This document shows positions 19,746 to 29,115 of a DNA stretch of 64,000 bases, one piece after another (position 1 is the stretch's first letter; every line of letters begins with the position of its first letter). Origin of the DNA: Desulfobacteraceae bacterium. Lineage in GTDB: Bacteria > Desulfobacterota > Desulfobacteria > Desulfobacterales > RPRI01. Position numbers and translations under genes: made by a program. Where the stretch lies: the NCBI GenBank assembly GCA_011391695.1, contig JAABQB010000007.1, positions 1 through 64,000 on the forward strand, given 5' to 3'. The notes beneath the pieces are model-generated. The model worked only from the letters and a program-made list of their open reading frames with translations. It had not been told where the DNA came from and did no database searches.

Positions 19746-20366
19746 ATGAAAAATAAAAGTATTACCGTTGACGGCGTTATTCTTGCGGCTGGTTCCGCCT
19801 CTCGGATGGGAGAGGCAAAACAACTCCTTTTTTTTCGGGGTAAGCGGCTGCTGGAGTGGGTGCTGGAGCACGCTCAGAACTCAACACTCCGGCAGGTAAT
19901 TGTGGTGCTTGGGTACGAAGGGCAGCAGATTCGCCGGAAAATCAATTTTCGCAATGCACGTGTTATTGTGAATGCAGATTATGCCATGGGACAAAGCACT
20001 TCGGTCTGTTGCGGTCTCTCGCTGGTATCTGCCACCTGTGATGCAGCGATGTTTCTTTTGGGAGATCAGCCGCTGATAAGTAGCTCGGTCATCGACAGCC
20101 TGATCGACGCCTACGAGCGGGAGAAAGCCCCCATTACCATTCCCGTTTATCGCGGCAAAAGGGGAAATCCGGTCATCATAGATCGATCACTGTTTCCGGC
20201 TCTGGAAACACTTGCCGGGGATACCGGTGCCAAGCAATTGTTTGGGGCCTATGAGGGCCGGATTCATTATGTCGAAGTGCTATCGCCGGAAATCCTATTG
20301 GACATCGATACCCAGGCCGATTATCTGCGGCTGAAGCAACTGGAGGAAAATGCCGATGAACCATGA
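19746..20366 (+). CDS. mocA: Molybdenum cofactor cytidylyltransferase-like NTP transferase (MocA family)
   Basis: 206 aa; GVILAAGSASRMGEAKQLLFFRGKRLLE and LLGDQPLISSSVIDSL motifs. Confidence 0.85.
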   Translation: MKNKSITVDGVILAAGSASRMGEAKQLLFFRGKRLLEWVLEHAQNSTLRQVIVVLGYEGQQIRRKINFRNARVIVNADYAMGQSTSVCCGLSLVSATCDAAMFLLGDQPLISSSVIDSLIDAYEREKAPITIPVYRGKRGNPVIIDRSLFPALETLAGDTGAKQLFGAYEGRIHYVEVLSPEILLDIDTQADYLRLKQLEENADEP

Positions 20367-21195
20367 TAACAGGGCCGGTGAAGATCCGGAAAAAATCTCA
20401 CTGCACCACGCGTTGTTGCTTGAGAATGGAGGCGTAATCACCATCGTGGGGGCCGGCGGCAAGACCAGCCTGATGTTTCAACTCGCCAAGGTGCTTTCAT
20501 CGGCAGGAGATACGGTGCTAACCACAACGACCACGAAAATCAGCGAGCCCCATGCCGATCAATCGCCGTGCACGATCGTTTCTGAAAATGTCAGCGCCAT
20601 TATCCGGGAAGCGACTCATCGGATCCCCGAACAATTGCATATTACCGCGGCCCATGCCAGGAGTCGGAGTCAGGACATCTCTCAAGGCAAACTGATCGGC
20701 TTTATGCCCGGAGACATTGATCGGTTGTGGCAATCGGGTCTTTTTCGGTGGATTCTTGTCGAAGCCGATGGCGCAGCCGGCAGACCGCTTAAAGTTCCCT
20801 CAATCCATGAGCCGGTGATACCGGCTTGCAGCGATTGGGTAATCGGGGTGGTGGGGTTGAGCGCCTGTGGAAATCCTTTGACGGATAAATGGGTGTTTCG
20901 GTTGAAATTGGTTTCCATGCTCACGGGGATCAGACCCGGAGAGACTATAACGGATGCCGCTATTGTGACCACTTTATGTCATGACAGCGGTATTTTAAAG
21001 GGTTCCCCTCTTGGTGCCAAACGCATTGCCTTCTTAAATCAAGCCGATACGCCGGAGCGGATAGCCGCCGGCAGGCGCATCATTGCACACATGGCTGACC
21101 GGAACCAAGCTTGTCGGTATCAACGGGTTGTCCTGGGGCAGCTTCTGTTTGATCCGCTGGTGGTGGATTTCGCAGACTTGCGTTCGCCGGAATGA
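20350..21195 (+). CDS. yqeC: Selenium-dependent molybdenum hydroxylase accessory protein YqeC
   Basis: 281 aa; ITIVGAGGKTSLMFQLAKVL P-loop and ILVEADGAAGRPLKVPSIHEPVIP match YqeC; overlaps mocA by 17 nt. Confidence 0.85.
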   Translation: MPMNHDNRAGEDPEKISLHHALLLENGGVITIVGAGGKTSLMFQLAKVLSSAGDTVLTTTTTKISEPHADQSPCTIVSENVSAIIREATHRIPEQLHITAAHARSRSQDISQGKLIGFMPGDIDRLWQSGLFRWILVEADGAAGRPLKVPSIHEPVIPACSDWVIGVVGLSACGNPLTDKWVFRLKLVSMLTGIRPGETITDAAIVTTLCHDSGILKGSPLGAKRIAFLNQADTPERIAAGRRIIAHMADRNQACRYQRVVLGQLLFDPLVVDFADLRSPE

Positions 21196-22234
21196 AGCCG
21201 GCAGCTCTTGTCTTGATCAATTCTCCGACAATGCTCACCGCTATTTCTTCAGGGGTCTGGGCATCAATTTTAGTGCCAATGGGAGAATAAACTGTTGATA
21301 ATTTTTCTTGTGAAGCGCCTTCTTTGATGAGAGCATCATAAAGAGTGTCTCTTTTTCTAATGCTTCCAATCATTCCGATATACGCTGGATCTCTATCCAG
21401 CACGGTTTTTAACACAGCCTTATCAAAAGCATGTCCCCGGGTGACAATAACAATGTAAGATGATTTTGTAATGCTGATCTCCCCTAAAGTTTGAGAAAAA
21501 GGCCCCACGCAGATCCTTTCGGCCATAGGAAACCTTTCCCTGTTGGCAAATTCCTTGCGGTCATCCAACACAATCACCTTGAATCCTACCATTTTTGCCA
21601 ACGGTGCGACACAGGCGGAAACATGTCCGGCACCACAAAGAATGACAATAGGGGCAGGTGCAATGGGTTCTACAAATGCATACTCATCGCTATCATCACA
21701 CTTCAAAAGCACCGGTCTTTTTATCTCCCCAAGCTTTATTTTCCCCTTTCCCAGTGCAACAATATTAGAGATGAGCGGATGGTCAATAGATACTAAGTTT
21801 CTGCAATTTACATCCATGGGGTCAATCCCATGGCTGATCAGGGTCAAAAGAATTCCACTTTGACCTTTTTCCAGCAGATTGTTTATGGAATGAAATATCT
21901 CGAGAAGAGCCTTGTTTTTTGGAAACAGCGGCTCAAGATAACAGGTAACCTCTCCTCCACAGATCATTCCTTCCCGGGCTGATTCATCCTGAGATAGTTG
22001 AAAATGATAAATCCAAGAAACTTTTGTGTGAAATAATTCCTTTGCCTTGGCACTGACTTTGTATTCCAGAAGTCCTCCGCCGATGGTTCCTGTGATGACA
22101 CCATCTTCATCAATGAAACAGATGCTGCCGATACCGCGGGGAGTCGACCCTGAACTTTTTATTATTCTTGCCAGAACAAGGGCCCTGCCTTTTTGCAAGG
22201 TGTCATAAACCTGTGAATATAAATTTTTCTCCAT
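21080..22234 (-). CDS. xdhC: XdhC/CoxI family molybdenum hydroxylase maturation protein
   Basis: 384 aa; SSGSTPRGIGSICFIDEDGVITGTIGGGLLE and ILCGAGHVSACVAPLAKMVGFKVIVLDDR. Confidence 0.9.
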   Translation of the reverse strand: MEKNLYSQVYDTLQKGRALVLARIIKSSGSTPRGIGSICFIDEDGVITGTIGGGLLEYKVSAKAKELFHTKVSWIYHFQLSQDESAREGMICGGEVTCYLEPLFPKNKALLEIFHSINNLLEKGQSGILLTLISHGIDPMDVNCRNLVSIDHPLISNIVALGKGKIKLGEIKRPVLLKCDDSDEYAFVEPIAPAPIVILCGAGHVSACVAPLAKMVGFKVIVLDDRKEFANRERFPMAERICVGPFSQTLGEISITKSSYIVIVTRGHAFDKAVLKTVLDRDPAYIGMIGSIRKRDTLYDALIKEGASQEKLSTVYSPIGTKIDAQTPEEIAVSIVGELIKTRAAGFIPANASLRNPPPADQTEAAPGQPVDTDKLGSGQPCVQ

Positions 22235-22257
22235 TTAATCACACCCGGCAGTTAAAA

Positions 22258-23106
22258 TCACTTTGTATCGCAAAAAGACGGGTTGTTAAATCTTCGTAAT
22301 ACCGCCTCAAGCACCCCGCCTCCAACAGCCCTGGATTTATCTGAAATAGTGTAGCAGTACTCCCTGTCATCCCTGGGATCAATGTCGCCTATTTTCAGTC
22401 CTTTCTTTACCATGGTGCCCGGTTTGATAAGACCCCTTAATACACCGGAAATTTCAGCAGTCACATTTTTTTTATAAACACCGCCTATGACGTCACCGGT
22501 CCTGACAGTCACACCGATGTGAAGATTCGAGTTAAAAGGACCTTCTGCCGGGGCACGCAATACCCGCTCCGAGGTAAAGCCATTAATGCTTCCGGGTATA
22601 CCGGTGTTCTTTTCAGCCGGACCCGACACAATAACCCTGCCCAAGTTATGCCCCCGGTTTGTTTCAATCACCATGTGGACATCCCGTCCTGCTTCAAACC
22701 CTGGGCCGAGACCGATTACAAGTGGAGCTTCATCCATGGTGGTCCCGAGATTCTTTTTTGCAATGGTGGCATCAATTATAATATCCGGTTTGATTTTGCC
22801 GGTTGTTTTCCAACAGGGATCGGCAATCACTGCTATTTGATGCCTTTCCCAAGCTTGGTAAATGCAGTTTTCATCCTCTGTTCTGACAGCTTCAACCCCT
22901 TCAACAGTCTTTTTTTGGATATAAACGGCATCACAAAAACAGACTTCCCTTCTCACGGCCAGGGGGGATTCGACCTCCATCATAAAAATTTTACGGATGT
23001 TTGATTGATAAAGACGCCAAGCAATGCCGGTGGCCAATTCTCCTGCTCCCTTGATTCCTATTTTGAGATGGCTCATAGACACGCTGTCCATTAAAATACT
23101 CCGCAA
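22258..23106 (-). CDS. yqeB: Selenium-dependent molybdenum hydroxylase accessory protein YqeB (EF2563 family)
   Basis: 282 aa; IGIKGAGELATGIAWRLYQSNIRKIFMMEVESPLAVRREVCFCDAVY is characteristic of YqeB/EF2563. Confidence 0.85.
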   Translation of the reverse strand: MRSILMDSVSMSHLKIGIKGAGELATGIAWRLYQSNIRKIFMMEVESPLAVRREVCFCDAVYIQKKTVEGVEAVRTEDENCIYQAWERHQIAVIADPCWKTTGKIKPDIIIDATIAKKNLGTTMDEAPLVIGLGPGFEAGRDVHMVIETNRGHNLGRVIVSGPAEKNTGIPGSINGFTSERVLRAPAEGPFNSNLHIGVTVRTGDVIGGVYKKNVTAEISGVLRGLIKPGTMVKKGLKIGDIDPRDDREYCYTISDKSRAVGGGVLEAVLRRFNNPSFCDTK

Positions 23107-23133
23107 TTCTTATAAAGATTTCCTTTGCACCTG

Positions 23134-24153
23134 CTATCTGCCGAAAGAACATATGGGGAAATGACAAACTTCACAGTCCATGCATAATCCGCCGTGGCCC
23201 ATCTGGACGATATCTTCTTCAACAATTATTTCACCTGCAAGGATCCGGGGCAAAAGAAGATCAAATACCGTACGTTTTGAATGAAAAACACAAGCTGGCA
23301 GTCCAAGAATTTGTACGTCGCCCAGGAGCGCGTACATGAACATGGCTCCCGGAAGGACAGGACTGCCGTAGAAAGAAATATCAGCCCCTGCCCTGGCAAC
23401 ACCCTGCAGGGTCACATCATCAGGATCAACAGACAGTCCTCCGGTTGTTACGATAAGTTCACACCCGAAGTCCTTCAGTTCCAAGATAGCATTTGAAATA
23501 GACTCAATGTCATCCGAAACAATGATTTTCTTTACAATGTCACAGCCGGAATCTTTAATCTTCCTGCCAACGCTAGGATCAAAACCATCCGTAATCATGC
23601 CGTTATAGATTTCCGATCCTGTGATCACTGCACCAACTTTCATTTTTTTAAACTGTTTAACTTGTAGAATCGGCTCTTTTTGATATGTTAACTTTTCTAA
23701 TCGCTCAATTATTTTTGCAGGTATAACCAATGGTATGATTCTCGTAGAGGCGATAATTTGTCCTTTTTTACAGGGAAAATTATTTTTCAGGGTGGCAAGA
23801 ATAATACTGTCCAGCTTGTTTACTTTAAGAAGATTCTGAATGTCTACTTTAAGCAATCCATCGACTTTGCTGATAATATTTATTTTACCTTCACGAGGTT
23901 CAGTCCATTCCAAATGGTTTCCGGAAACTGCCCGTGCAATTCTCAGTGCAGCATCATCTTCATGGAGCTGATTTTTTGAAAGATTAAGGACATACAGGGA
24001 CCGCTTCCCGATTTTCAACAGTTCGGGAATATCTTCCTTGCGTACAACATGACCTTTTTTAAACCCTACACCCTTGAACTTCCCGGGAATGATCCGGGTC
24101 ATATCATGGGCCAGAACTGTTCCCACAGCATCTTCGACGTTAATTTTTTTCAT
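23134..24153 (-). CDS. Molybdopterin-binding protein (MoeA/MogA-domain, SDMH-associated)
   Basis: 339 aa; VGAVITGSEIYNG and ELIVTTGGLSVDPDDVT of the MoCF_biosynth domain. Confidence 0.85.
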   Translation of the reverse strand: MKKINVEDAVGTVLAHDMTRIIPGKFKGVGFKKGHVVRKEDIPELLKIGKRSLYVLNLSKNQLHEDDAALRIARAVSGNHLEWTEPREGKINIISKVDGLLKVDIQNLLKVNKLDSIILATLKNNFPCKKGQIIASTRIIPLVIPAKIIERLEKLTYQKEPILQVKQFKKMKVGAVITGSEIYNGMITDGFDPSVGRKIKDSGCDIVKKIIVSDDIESISNAILELKDFGCELIVTTGGLSVDPDDVTLQGVARAGADISFYGSPVLPGAMFMYALLGDVQILGLPACVFHSKRTVFDLLLPRILAGEIIVEEDIVQMGHGGLCMDCEVCHFPICSFGR

Positions 24154-24656
24154 CAGTTACCGCTCCAGACGTCATTTGCTGTTATCAAGATTCCACATTC
24201 ACATCCAATGTATGTTTTACTGCCTAATCAAGTTGTCCTGCACGGAATCCCTTTGATTTGCAAATTCACCATTTTGCTCCTCCTCCTAAAACGCATCCTT
24301 TCGTGAAAAAATACGGCGAATTCATGAAAAAGTCAAGATTTGCGAAAACTGATGTCAGAAGAAAGTAAACCGTCCAAAAAGGGGAGAAGTATCGGAGATG
24401 TTCGTCAATAAATAAGTACAGCATAAAACAACTGAAATATTGGCATATTATTTAAAAGCAAAACGCGATTTCGGTCAACATAATTGACTGATGAGGAAAA
24501 TTTATCAAATTCGGCTACTTTAATCAATTTGACTATTTCCAACAGGATAAGGTATTAAAATAAACGATAGAACCTGCACATTCGGTATGCGTCTGTGCAT
24601 TTATTCCTGACCCGGGAAAGGGCGGTTTATTCCAGCGAAGCAGAGGAGGTGTTCCA

Positions 24657-25163
24657 ATGATTTCCAGTTATATGATAATATCAATGATTGCGTTATCGGC
24701 ACTTGCAACCGGTGTGGCCGCACCTGAGTTTGAAGCGGTTTCACATGATGGCCGGAAAATAACCCTCACTGCGTTGCAGCAGCAGGGTCCGGTAATGCTT
24801 GTCTTCCTGCGCGGGTTCGGCTGACCTTACGCCCGAAAACATCTGGGCCAGATGAAAAAGGATTTCAAGGAATTCACGTCAAGAAACACCACGATTGTCG
24901 CTGTCGCACCGCATACAACGGAGCAGGTCGCGGAGTACTGGAAGAAAGAGGAACTACCCATGATCGGTATTCCCGACGAGGACGGAAAACTCGCCAACCT
25001 TTACGGCCAGGAATGGAAGCTGCTGAAACTTGGCAGGATGCCCGCGCTTTTCGTGATTGACCGGAAGGGCGCTCTTGCATTCACCCAGTACGGAACAAGC
25101 ATGTCAGATATACCGGATAACAGCGAGATGCTGAAGGTGCTGGACGGGTTGAGCGGATTATAG
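24657..25163 (+). CDS. Peroxiredoxin-like (AhpC/TSA) selenoprotein with in-frame TGA = Sec56
   Basis: ATG at 24657 with AGGAGGT RBS; reads MISSYMIISMIALSALATGVAAPEFEAVSHDGRKITLTALQQQGPVMLVFLRGFG-U-PYARKHLGQMKKDFKEF... TGA at 24822-24824 is in frame with the ORF-track fragment 24852-25163. Confidence 0.88.
24840..24854 (+). promoter_or_regulatory. Candidate bacterial SECIS hairpin for the Prx-like selenoprotein
   Basis: CATCTG-GGC-CAGATG perfect 6-bp stem; apical loop begins GG, 21 nt after the UGA. Confidence 0.7.
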
Positions 25164-25378
25164 GGCGGACCTGGGGGGATACAATTTACTCATCTGCTTC
25201 ACCGGCCCTGCTGGTAGTGTTTATTGAAGCCTTCCCGGAGGTCAATAAGACAGAAGCTGAAATAAGACGCCGGGCTAATCACATTCTATTCAAGGAGAGG
25301 GGTCTGGTTGAGAAAATTCTGTTTTAAGGCTCCTTCTGAGGCGTTTTCCGGTCACGAAAGGACCTGCTTTTTTTTCAA

Positions 25379-26572
25379 TCAGCAGATAAAAACTTCAGAG
25401 GGAACTCTGCTTATCAGACGCGCTCCGGTTTCTGTTACCATGAAAACGCTTTCGATACCTGCCGAAAATTCGTTCTGAAACAACATTTTGGGTTCAAGCG
25501 CGAATACCATTCCCGGTTCCAGCCGCTCCTTTTTTCCCCTGGCAATTACGGGCTGCTCTATAAGCTCCAGCCCGACTCCGTGTCCTATAAAAGAGACCTT
25601 GTATCCAGGCGGCCCCAGAAAATATTCGGCATAGCCGAGTGAGCCGGCCAGAGATTCGGCGTGCAGGAAGAGTTCACCGGCAGTTATCCCCGGCCTTGCC
25701 TTTTCCAGAACGGAGTCATGAATTTCAATGGCAGCCCGGCAGGCCTTCAAAGCTTTGTCAGACATCGAACCGATTGCAAACATTCTGGTCTCATCCATAT
25801 GGTAGCCGTTCATTACGGTTGATAGGTCGACCATTATCGGTTCATCTGCTGCGAGGAGCTTGTTTCCGGCGCCGCAGGGAAAAGCGGCAGACGTGCCCTC
25901 ACCGCTGGCCGGTGAGTCAAGGAGTCCGACCATACCGCCGCTTTTGCCGCTCAAGACATGCCAGGTATATGCTTCCGTCAGATAATCCCGGATTCTGAGT
26001 CCGGCGCCGTGACCCAGCTTTCTTGCAAAGGTTTCATACATGCCGGCAAATTCCATTTCCGTCAGGCCCGGACGGATAATTGTTTTCATATATTCAAAAG
26101 TCAGGTTCGACATTTCGGCAGTCCTCTCCATTTGTTCTATCTCCCAGCTTGACTTTATCATTCTTACGGCAAGGATCGATGGAGAGGCGTCAACGAAATC
26201 TCTTGCCGAAAAGATACTTCTGTAAAAATTGAATGATTTAACCGGTAATACATCAAACTCAAACGCTAATGCATCAGGAAGACGTCCGTAAAAATCGATA
26301 ATACGCCCGGGAACTTCCCTAATAGAATTGATTCCAATAATATTTTTTAAAGAAGATTCTTCCTGTGCCCTCGGGAGATATTTTTTAATGAATAGAAGAG
26401 CTTCTCCTTCGGCAGGTATATAGAGATAGCCGTTCTGAGCCGTACCTGTAAAATAGAATTGATCGACTCGCTGACTGATGAAGGTTCCATCAATGTTACT
26501 TAGCTGCATTTCCTTCTGTATTGCTTTCCTTCGGCCAACTATTTCGCTTTCCGGCACCTTGAATTTTTCCAT
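25379..26572 (-). CDS. M24 family Xaa-Pro peptidase / creatinase-like protein
   Basis: 397 aa; IMVDLSTVMNGYHMDETRMFAIG, GHGVGLELIEQPVIARG and EPGMVFALEPKM metal-ligand motifs. Confidence 0.9.
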   Translation of the reverse strand: MEKFKVPESEIVGRRKAIQKEMQLSNIDGTFISQRVDQFYFTGTAQNGYLYIPAEGEALLFIKKYLPRAQEESSLKNIIGINSIREVPGRIIDFYGRLPDALAFEFDVLPVKSFNFYRSIFSARDFVDASPSILAVRMIKSSWEIEQMERTAEMSNLTFEYMKTIIRPGLTEMEFAGMYETFARKLGHGAGLRIRDYLTEAYTWHVLSGKSGGMVGLLDSPASGEGTSAAFPCGAGNKLLAADEPIMVDLSTVMNGYHMDETRMFAIGSMSDKALKACRAAIEIHDSVLEKARPGITAGELFLHAESLAGSLGYAEYFLGPPGYKVSFIGHGVGLELIEQPVIARGKKERLEPGMVFALEPKMLFQNEFSAGIESVFMVTETGARLISRVPSEVFIC

Positions 26573-26611
26573 TTGCTTTCCTTCCGGGACATTTATGTTG
26601 TGGTTAGAATA

Positions 26612-27469
26612 TTACACAATACCGAGAAGATTGGCAATGTTTCGGTGAAAGACTTTTTCTTTTTCTTCGCTATTGTATCCGGCCAGATCAAGCAGCCTTC
26701 CGATAATATCGATTTCTATTTTATGGTCAAACCACGGCCAGTCGGTTCCGAAGAGAATATGTTCCGGTCCGTGAGTTTCAAGAAGGCGGATAAATTCCTT
26801 CCCTGATAATGTATGTGCGGCATTTGATGTGTCGAGATAGAGGTTTTTTGAGGGTAAGAGGTGTTTGAATATTTCTTCAGGGGGAGCGGTCAGCCCTCCC
26901 ATGTGTGCTGCGACAAAATCAATATCCGGATATTTTCTTGCGATATCTCCCAGAAGTAGAGGTGTGGTGGTATGAAGGCGAGGAGTCCCGAAATATTCAT
27001 GCGCAAAAGAGAAGGTGTCGAGAATCACAAAAAATCTTCCGCTTCCCGAAACATTTAATGTTTCGATGAGTTTGAAAAGGTTGAGTGTTTCCGGCGCTGA
27101 TAAAGAAAAACCCTGGGAAAAAGAACAAAGTTTTATCGCCCGGACCCCTTGTGTCTGCAAACGCAAAAGCTCTTGCCTGTTGTCTTTTGAGAACGGGTGG
27201 AGGGTGCCGGCGGTAAAAAGGAAGTCTGATCCTGCGGCTAGTTCAATAAATGACGAATTAATTTTTCTTATATCTGCCACGTTTGCCGTAGGAAGGATAA
27301 GGCAGGAATCAACACCTGATGACCTGCAGTCTTTCTCCAGTGCGGAAATATTTGTACGTCCTTTGGCAAATGAGGTATGCAGCTTAATTTTTTTCACCAT
27401 CGCGGATTTAGCAGAGACGTTTGCAATAATCCTGGAGGAAAATATGTGAGTGTGGCAGTCGATGATCAT
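26612..27469 (-). CDS. Amidohydrolase family (TIM-barrel metal-dependent hydrolase)
   Basis: 285 aa; MIIDCHTHIF, FVAAHMGG and ILFGTDWPWFDH motifs. Confidence 0.88.
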   Translation of the reverse strand: MIIDCHTHIFSSRIIANVSAKSAMVKKIKLHTSFAKGRTNISALEKDCRSSGVDSCLILPTANVADIRKINSSFIELAAGSDFLFTAGTLHPFSKDNRQELLRLQTQGVRAIKLCSFSQGFSLSAPETLNLFKLIETLNVSGSGRFFVILDTFSFAHEYFGTPRLHTTTPLLLGDIARKYPDIDFVAAHMGGLTAPPEEIFKHLLPSKNLYLDTSNAAHTLSGKEFIRLLETHGPEHILFGTDWPWFDHKIEIDIIGRLLDLAGYNSEEKEKVFHRNIANLLGIV

Positions 27470-27588
27470 TTATGTACCGGTTCCGGCTCGCGTTCTATTC
27501 ATTTGATATACTATATGGTTATAATAACCTGCTTTTGGGTCGCGGGAGTATATGAAAACAGTATTTGTGTGTCAATATAATTACAATC

Positions 27589-27945
27589 TCAAACCAGCTT
27601 CTTTTTAGCGAAGCGCTCCAGTCCCATTTCCTCTCCAAAGGCTTCCGCCAGTTGTCCGGCCAGGCTTGTCATCTCTGCCTCGCCCGTCGTTTCTACAACC
27701 AGGTGATAGTCGTCGAGTAATTTAAGTTTTCCGTGCTGCTTTACGATTTCTGTTACCTTACGGACATCGACGGTGAACCAGCCCTTCATGCGGGACAGCA
27801 GTTCCTCTCCTTTCAGTGGCCGCTCTATGACCAGATCGATCCGGCGAAACTTAGCCTCCCACCCGATAGCTGAATGTCTTTTCAGTACCGGCCGCACAGG
27901 ATCATGCATGGCGGCGCACTTAAACCATAAGAAAGCTCTTTCCAT
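27589..27945 (-). CDS. Hypothetical protein
   Basis: 118-aa ORF, no recognised domain. Confidence 0.5.
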   Translation of the reverse strand: MERAFLWFKCAAMHDPVRPVLKRHSAIGWEAKFRRIDLVIERPLKGEELLSRMKGWFTVDVRKVTEIVKQHGKLKLLDDYHLVVETTGEAEMTSLAGQLAEAFGEEMGLERFAKKKLV

Positions 27946-28177
27946 AATTCCTCCAGGATGTTAAATTAGTTTCCATCCGGAAATGGCCCTTTTGTGCGAT
28001 CTCTGTGTCAATCTGCGGGATTGCTTGTGCGACATACAATGCGTATGTCTCCGCGCAATCCCCTGATTTTCTTGAGCCTGCCCAAAATTGCCTATTTCCG
28101 AATTGGAAACTTGCATGTGTCCAAATTTGGTTTCAGGATGGACACTAAAATAAAACTTTTTACAGGAGAAATAATAT

Positions 28178-28831
28178 ATGGATATTCTTGAAGCTATGCA
28201 ACAGAGAAAAAGTGCCCGGGCTTATCTGGCTAAAGCGGTTTCCCGGCGTGATATCGAAGAGATCCTGGCCTGTGCTTCTTTTGCACCTTCGGCGATAAAT
28301 CTCCAGCCCTGGGAATTTATCATTACCTATGGAGAGGAGAAGGATCGTCTGGTGAGGAGACTGCTTAAGGCCAGGTCAGAAAAAATGGTCAAGTGCGGAC
28401 CGGGTACGGAGAAGCCCTTGCCTGAAAAAATCAGTAGGCGCGCGGCGGAGGCAATGGCCGTCATGGAACCGGAAATATCCACCCTCGGGCTGACGTTCAA
28501 CCAGTTTATCGAAGAGGGAAGCTGTTCATTTTATGGCGCGCCTGTAGCCATAATTGTGGCTATTGATAAACTTTTTCCGGTAGTTCGCTATCTGGATATC
28601 GGGCTGGCGGTTTCCTACCTGCTTTTGGCGGCACAGGCCAAAGGTCTGTCAACCTGCCCTATCGGACTGATTACGGCCTATAAAGAGGATATTGCGCGGG
28701 TACTCAATATATCAGAGGAAAAAGAAATTCTTCTGGGTATATCCTTAGGATATGCTGATGAGTCTTCTCCGGCAAACGCTTTCCGGACGAGGAGGGTGGA
28801 TTTGCAGGAAATCGTTACCTGGTATGAATGA
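28178..28831 (+). CDS. Nitroreductase family protein
   Basis: 217 aa; MDILEAMQQRKSARAYLAKAVSRRDIEEILACASFAPSAINLQPWEF. Confidence 0.9.
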   Translation: MDILEAMQQRKSARAYLAKAVSRRDIEEILACASFAPSAINLQPWEFIITYGEEKDRLVRRLLKARSEKMVKCGPGTEKPLPEKISRRAAEAMAVMEPEISTLGLTFNQFIEEGSCSFYGAPVAIIVAIDKLFPVVRYLDIGLAVSYLLLAAQAKGLSTCPIGLITAYKEDIARVLNISEEKEILLGISLGYADESSPANAFRTRRVDLQEIVTWYE

Positions 28832-28895
28832 ATACAGAAAACCGGCAGCATGAAATAACTAAAACCGGATCGGGATTAGTATGGCATGTTTTTTC

Positions 28896-28924
28896 TTGAC
28901 ACCCAATTACGATGTGGCTATATT
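28896..28924 (+). promoter_or_regulatory. Candidate sigma70-type promoter upstream of bamB
   Basis: TTGACA (28896-28901), 17-nt spacer, TATATT (28919-28924), within a longer TATATTATAAT. Confidence 0.5.
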
Positions 28925-29115
28925 ATAATCACATTGTATAGGACATAATAATCATTTTTTATCATTAAGGGTAATTTTCTGATTGAAGCTTCCCGCCGCA
29001 AACAGCGGGGGATGTGTTTGTTGTTGGTGAGGGATTTTTTTAGTTAAGTATTTGTAACCCATGATTAATCAAAAAACATGCCACGTATTGAGGTAATCTA
29101 TAAGAGGTAAATAAA

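Noticed and set aside
24474-24488. GTCAA-CATAA-TTGAC palindrome upstream of the Prx gene as operator
   Set aside because: Short 5-bp arms in AT-rich DNA; too likely by chance to call.
24822-24824. Interpreting TGA 24822 as a nonsense mutation or sequencing error (pseudogene)
   Set aside because: It falls exactly at the redox-active Cys position, has a SECIS-like hairpin at suitable distance, and two other genes in the window show the same pattern.
25170-25327. Possible remnant ORF GDTIYSSASPALLVVFIEAFPEVNKTEAEIRRRANHILFKERGLVEKILF after the Prx gene
   Set aside because: Short, no clear start codon or RBS and no family recognised; insufficient support.
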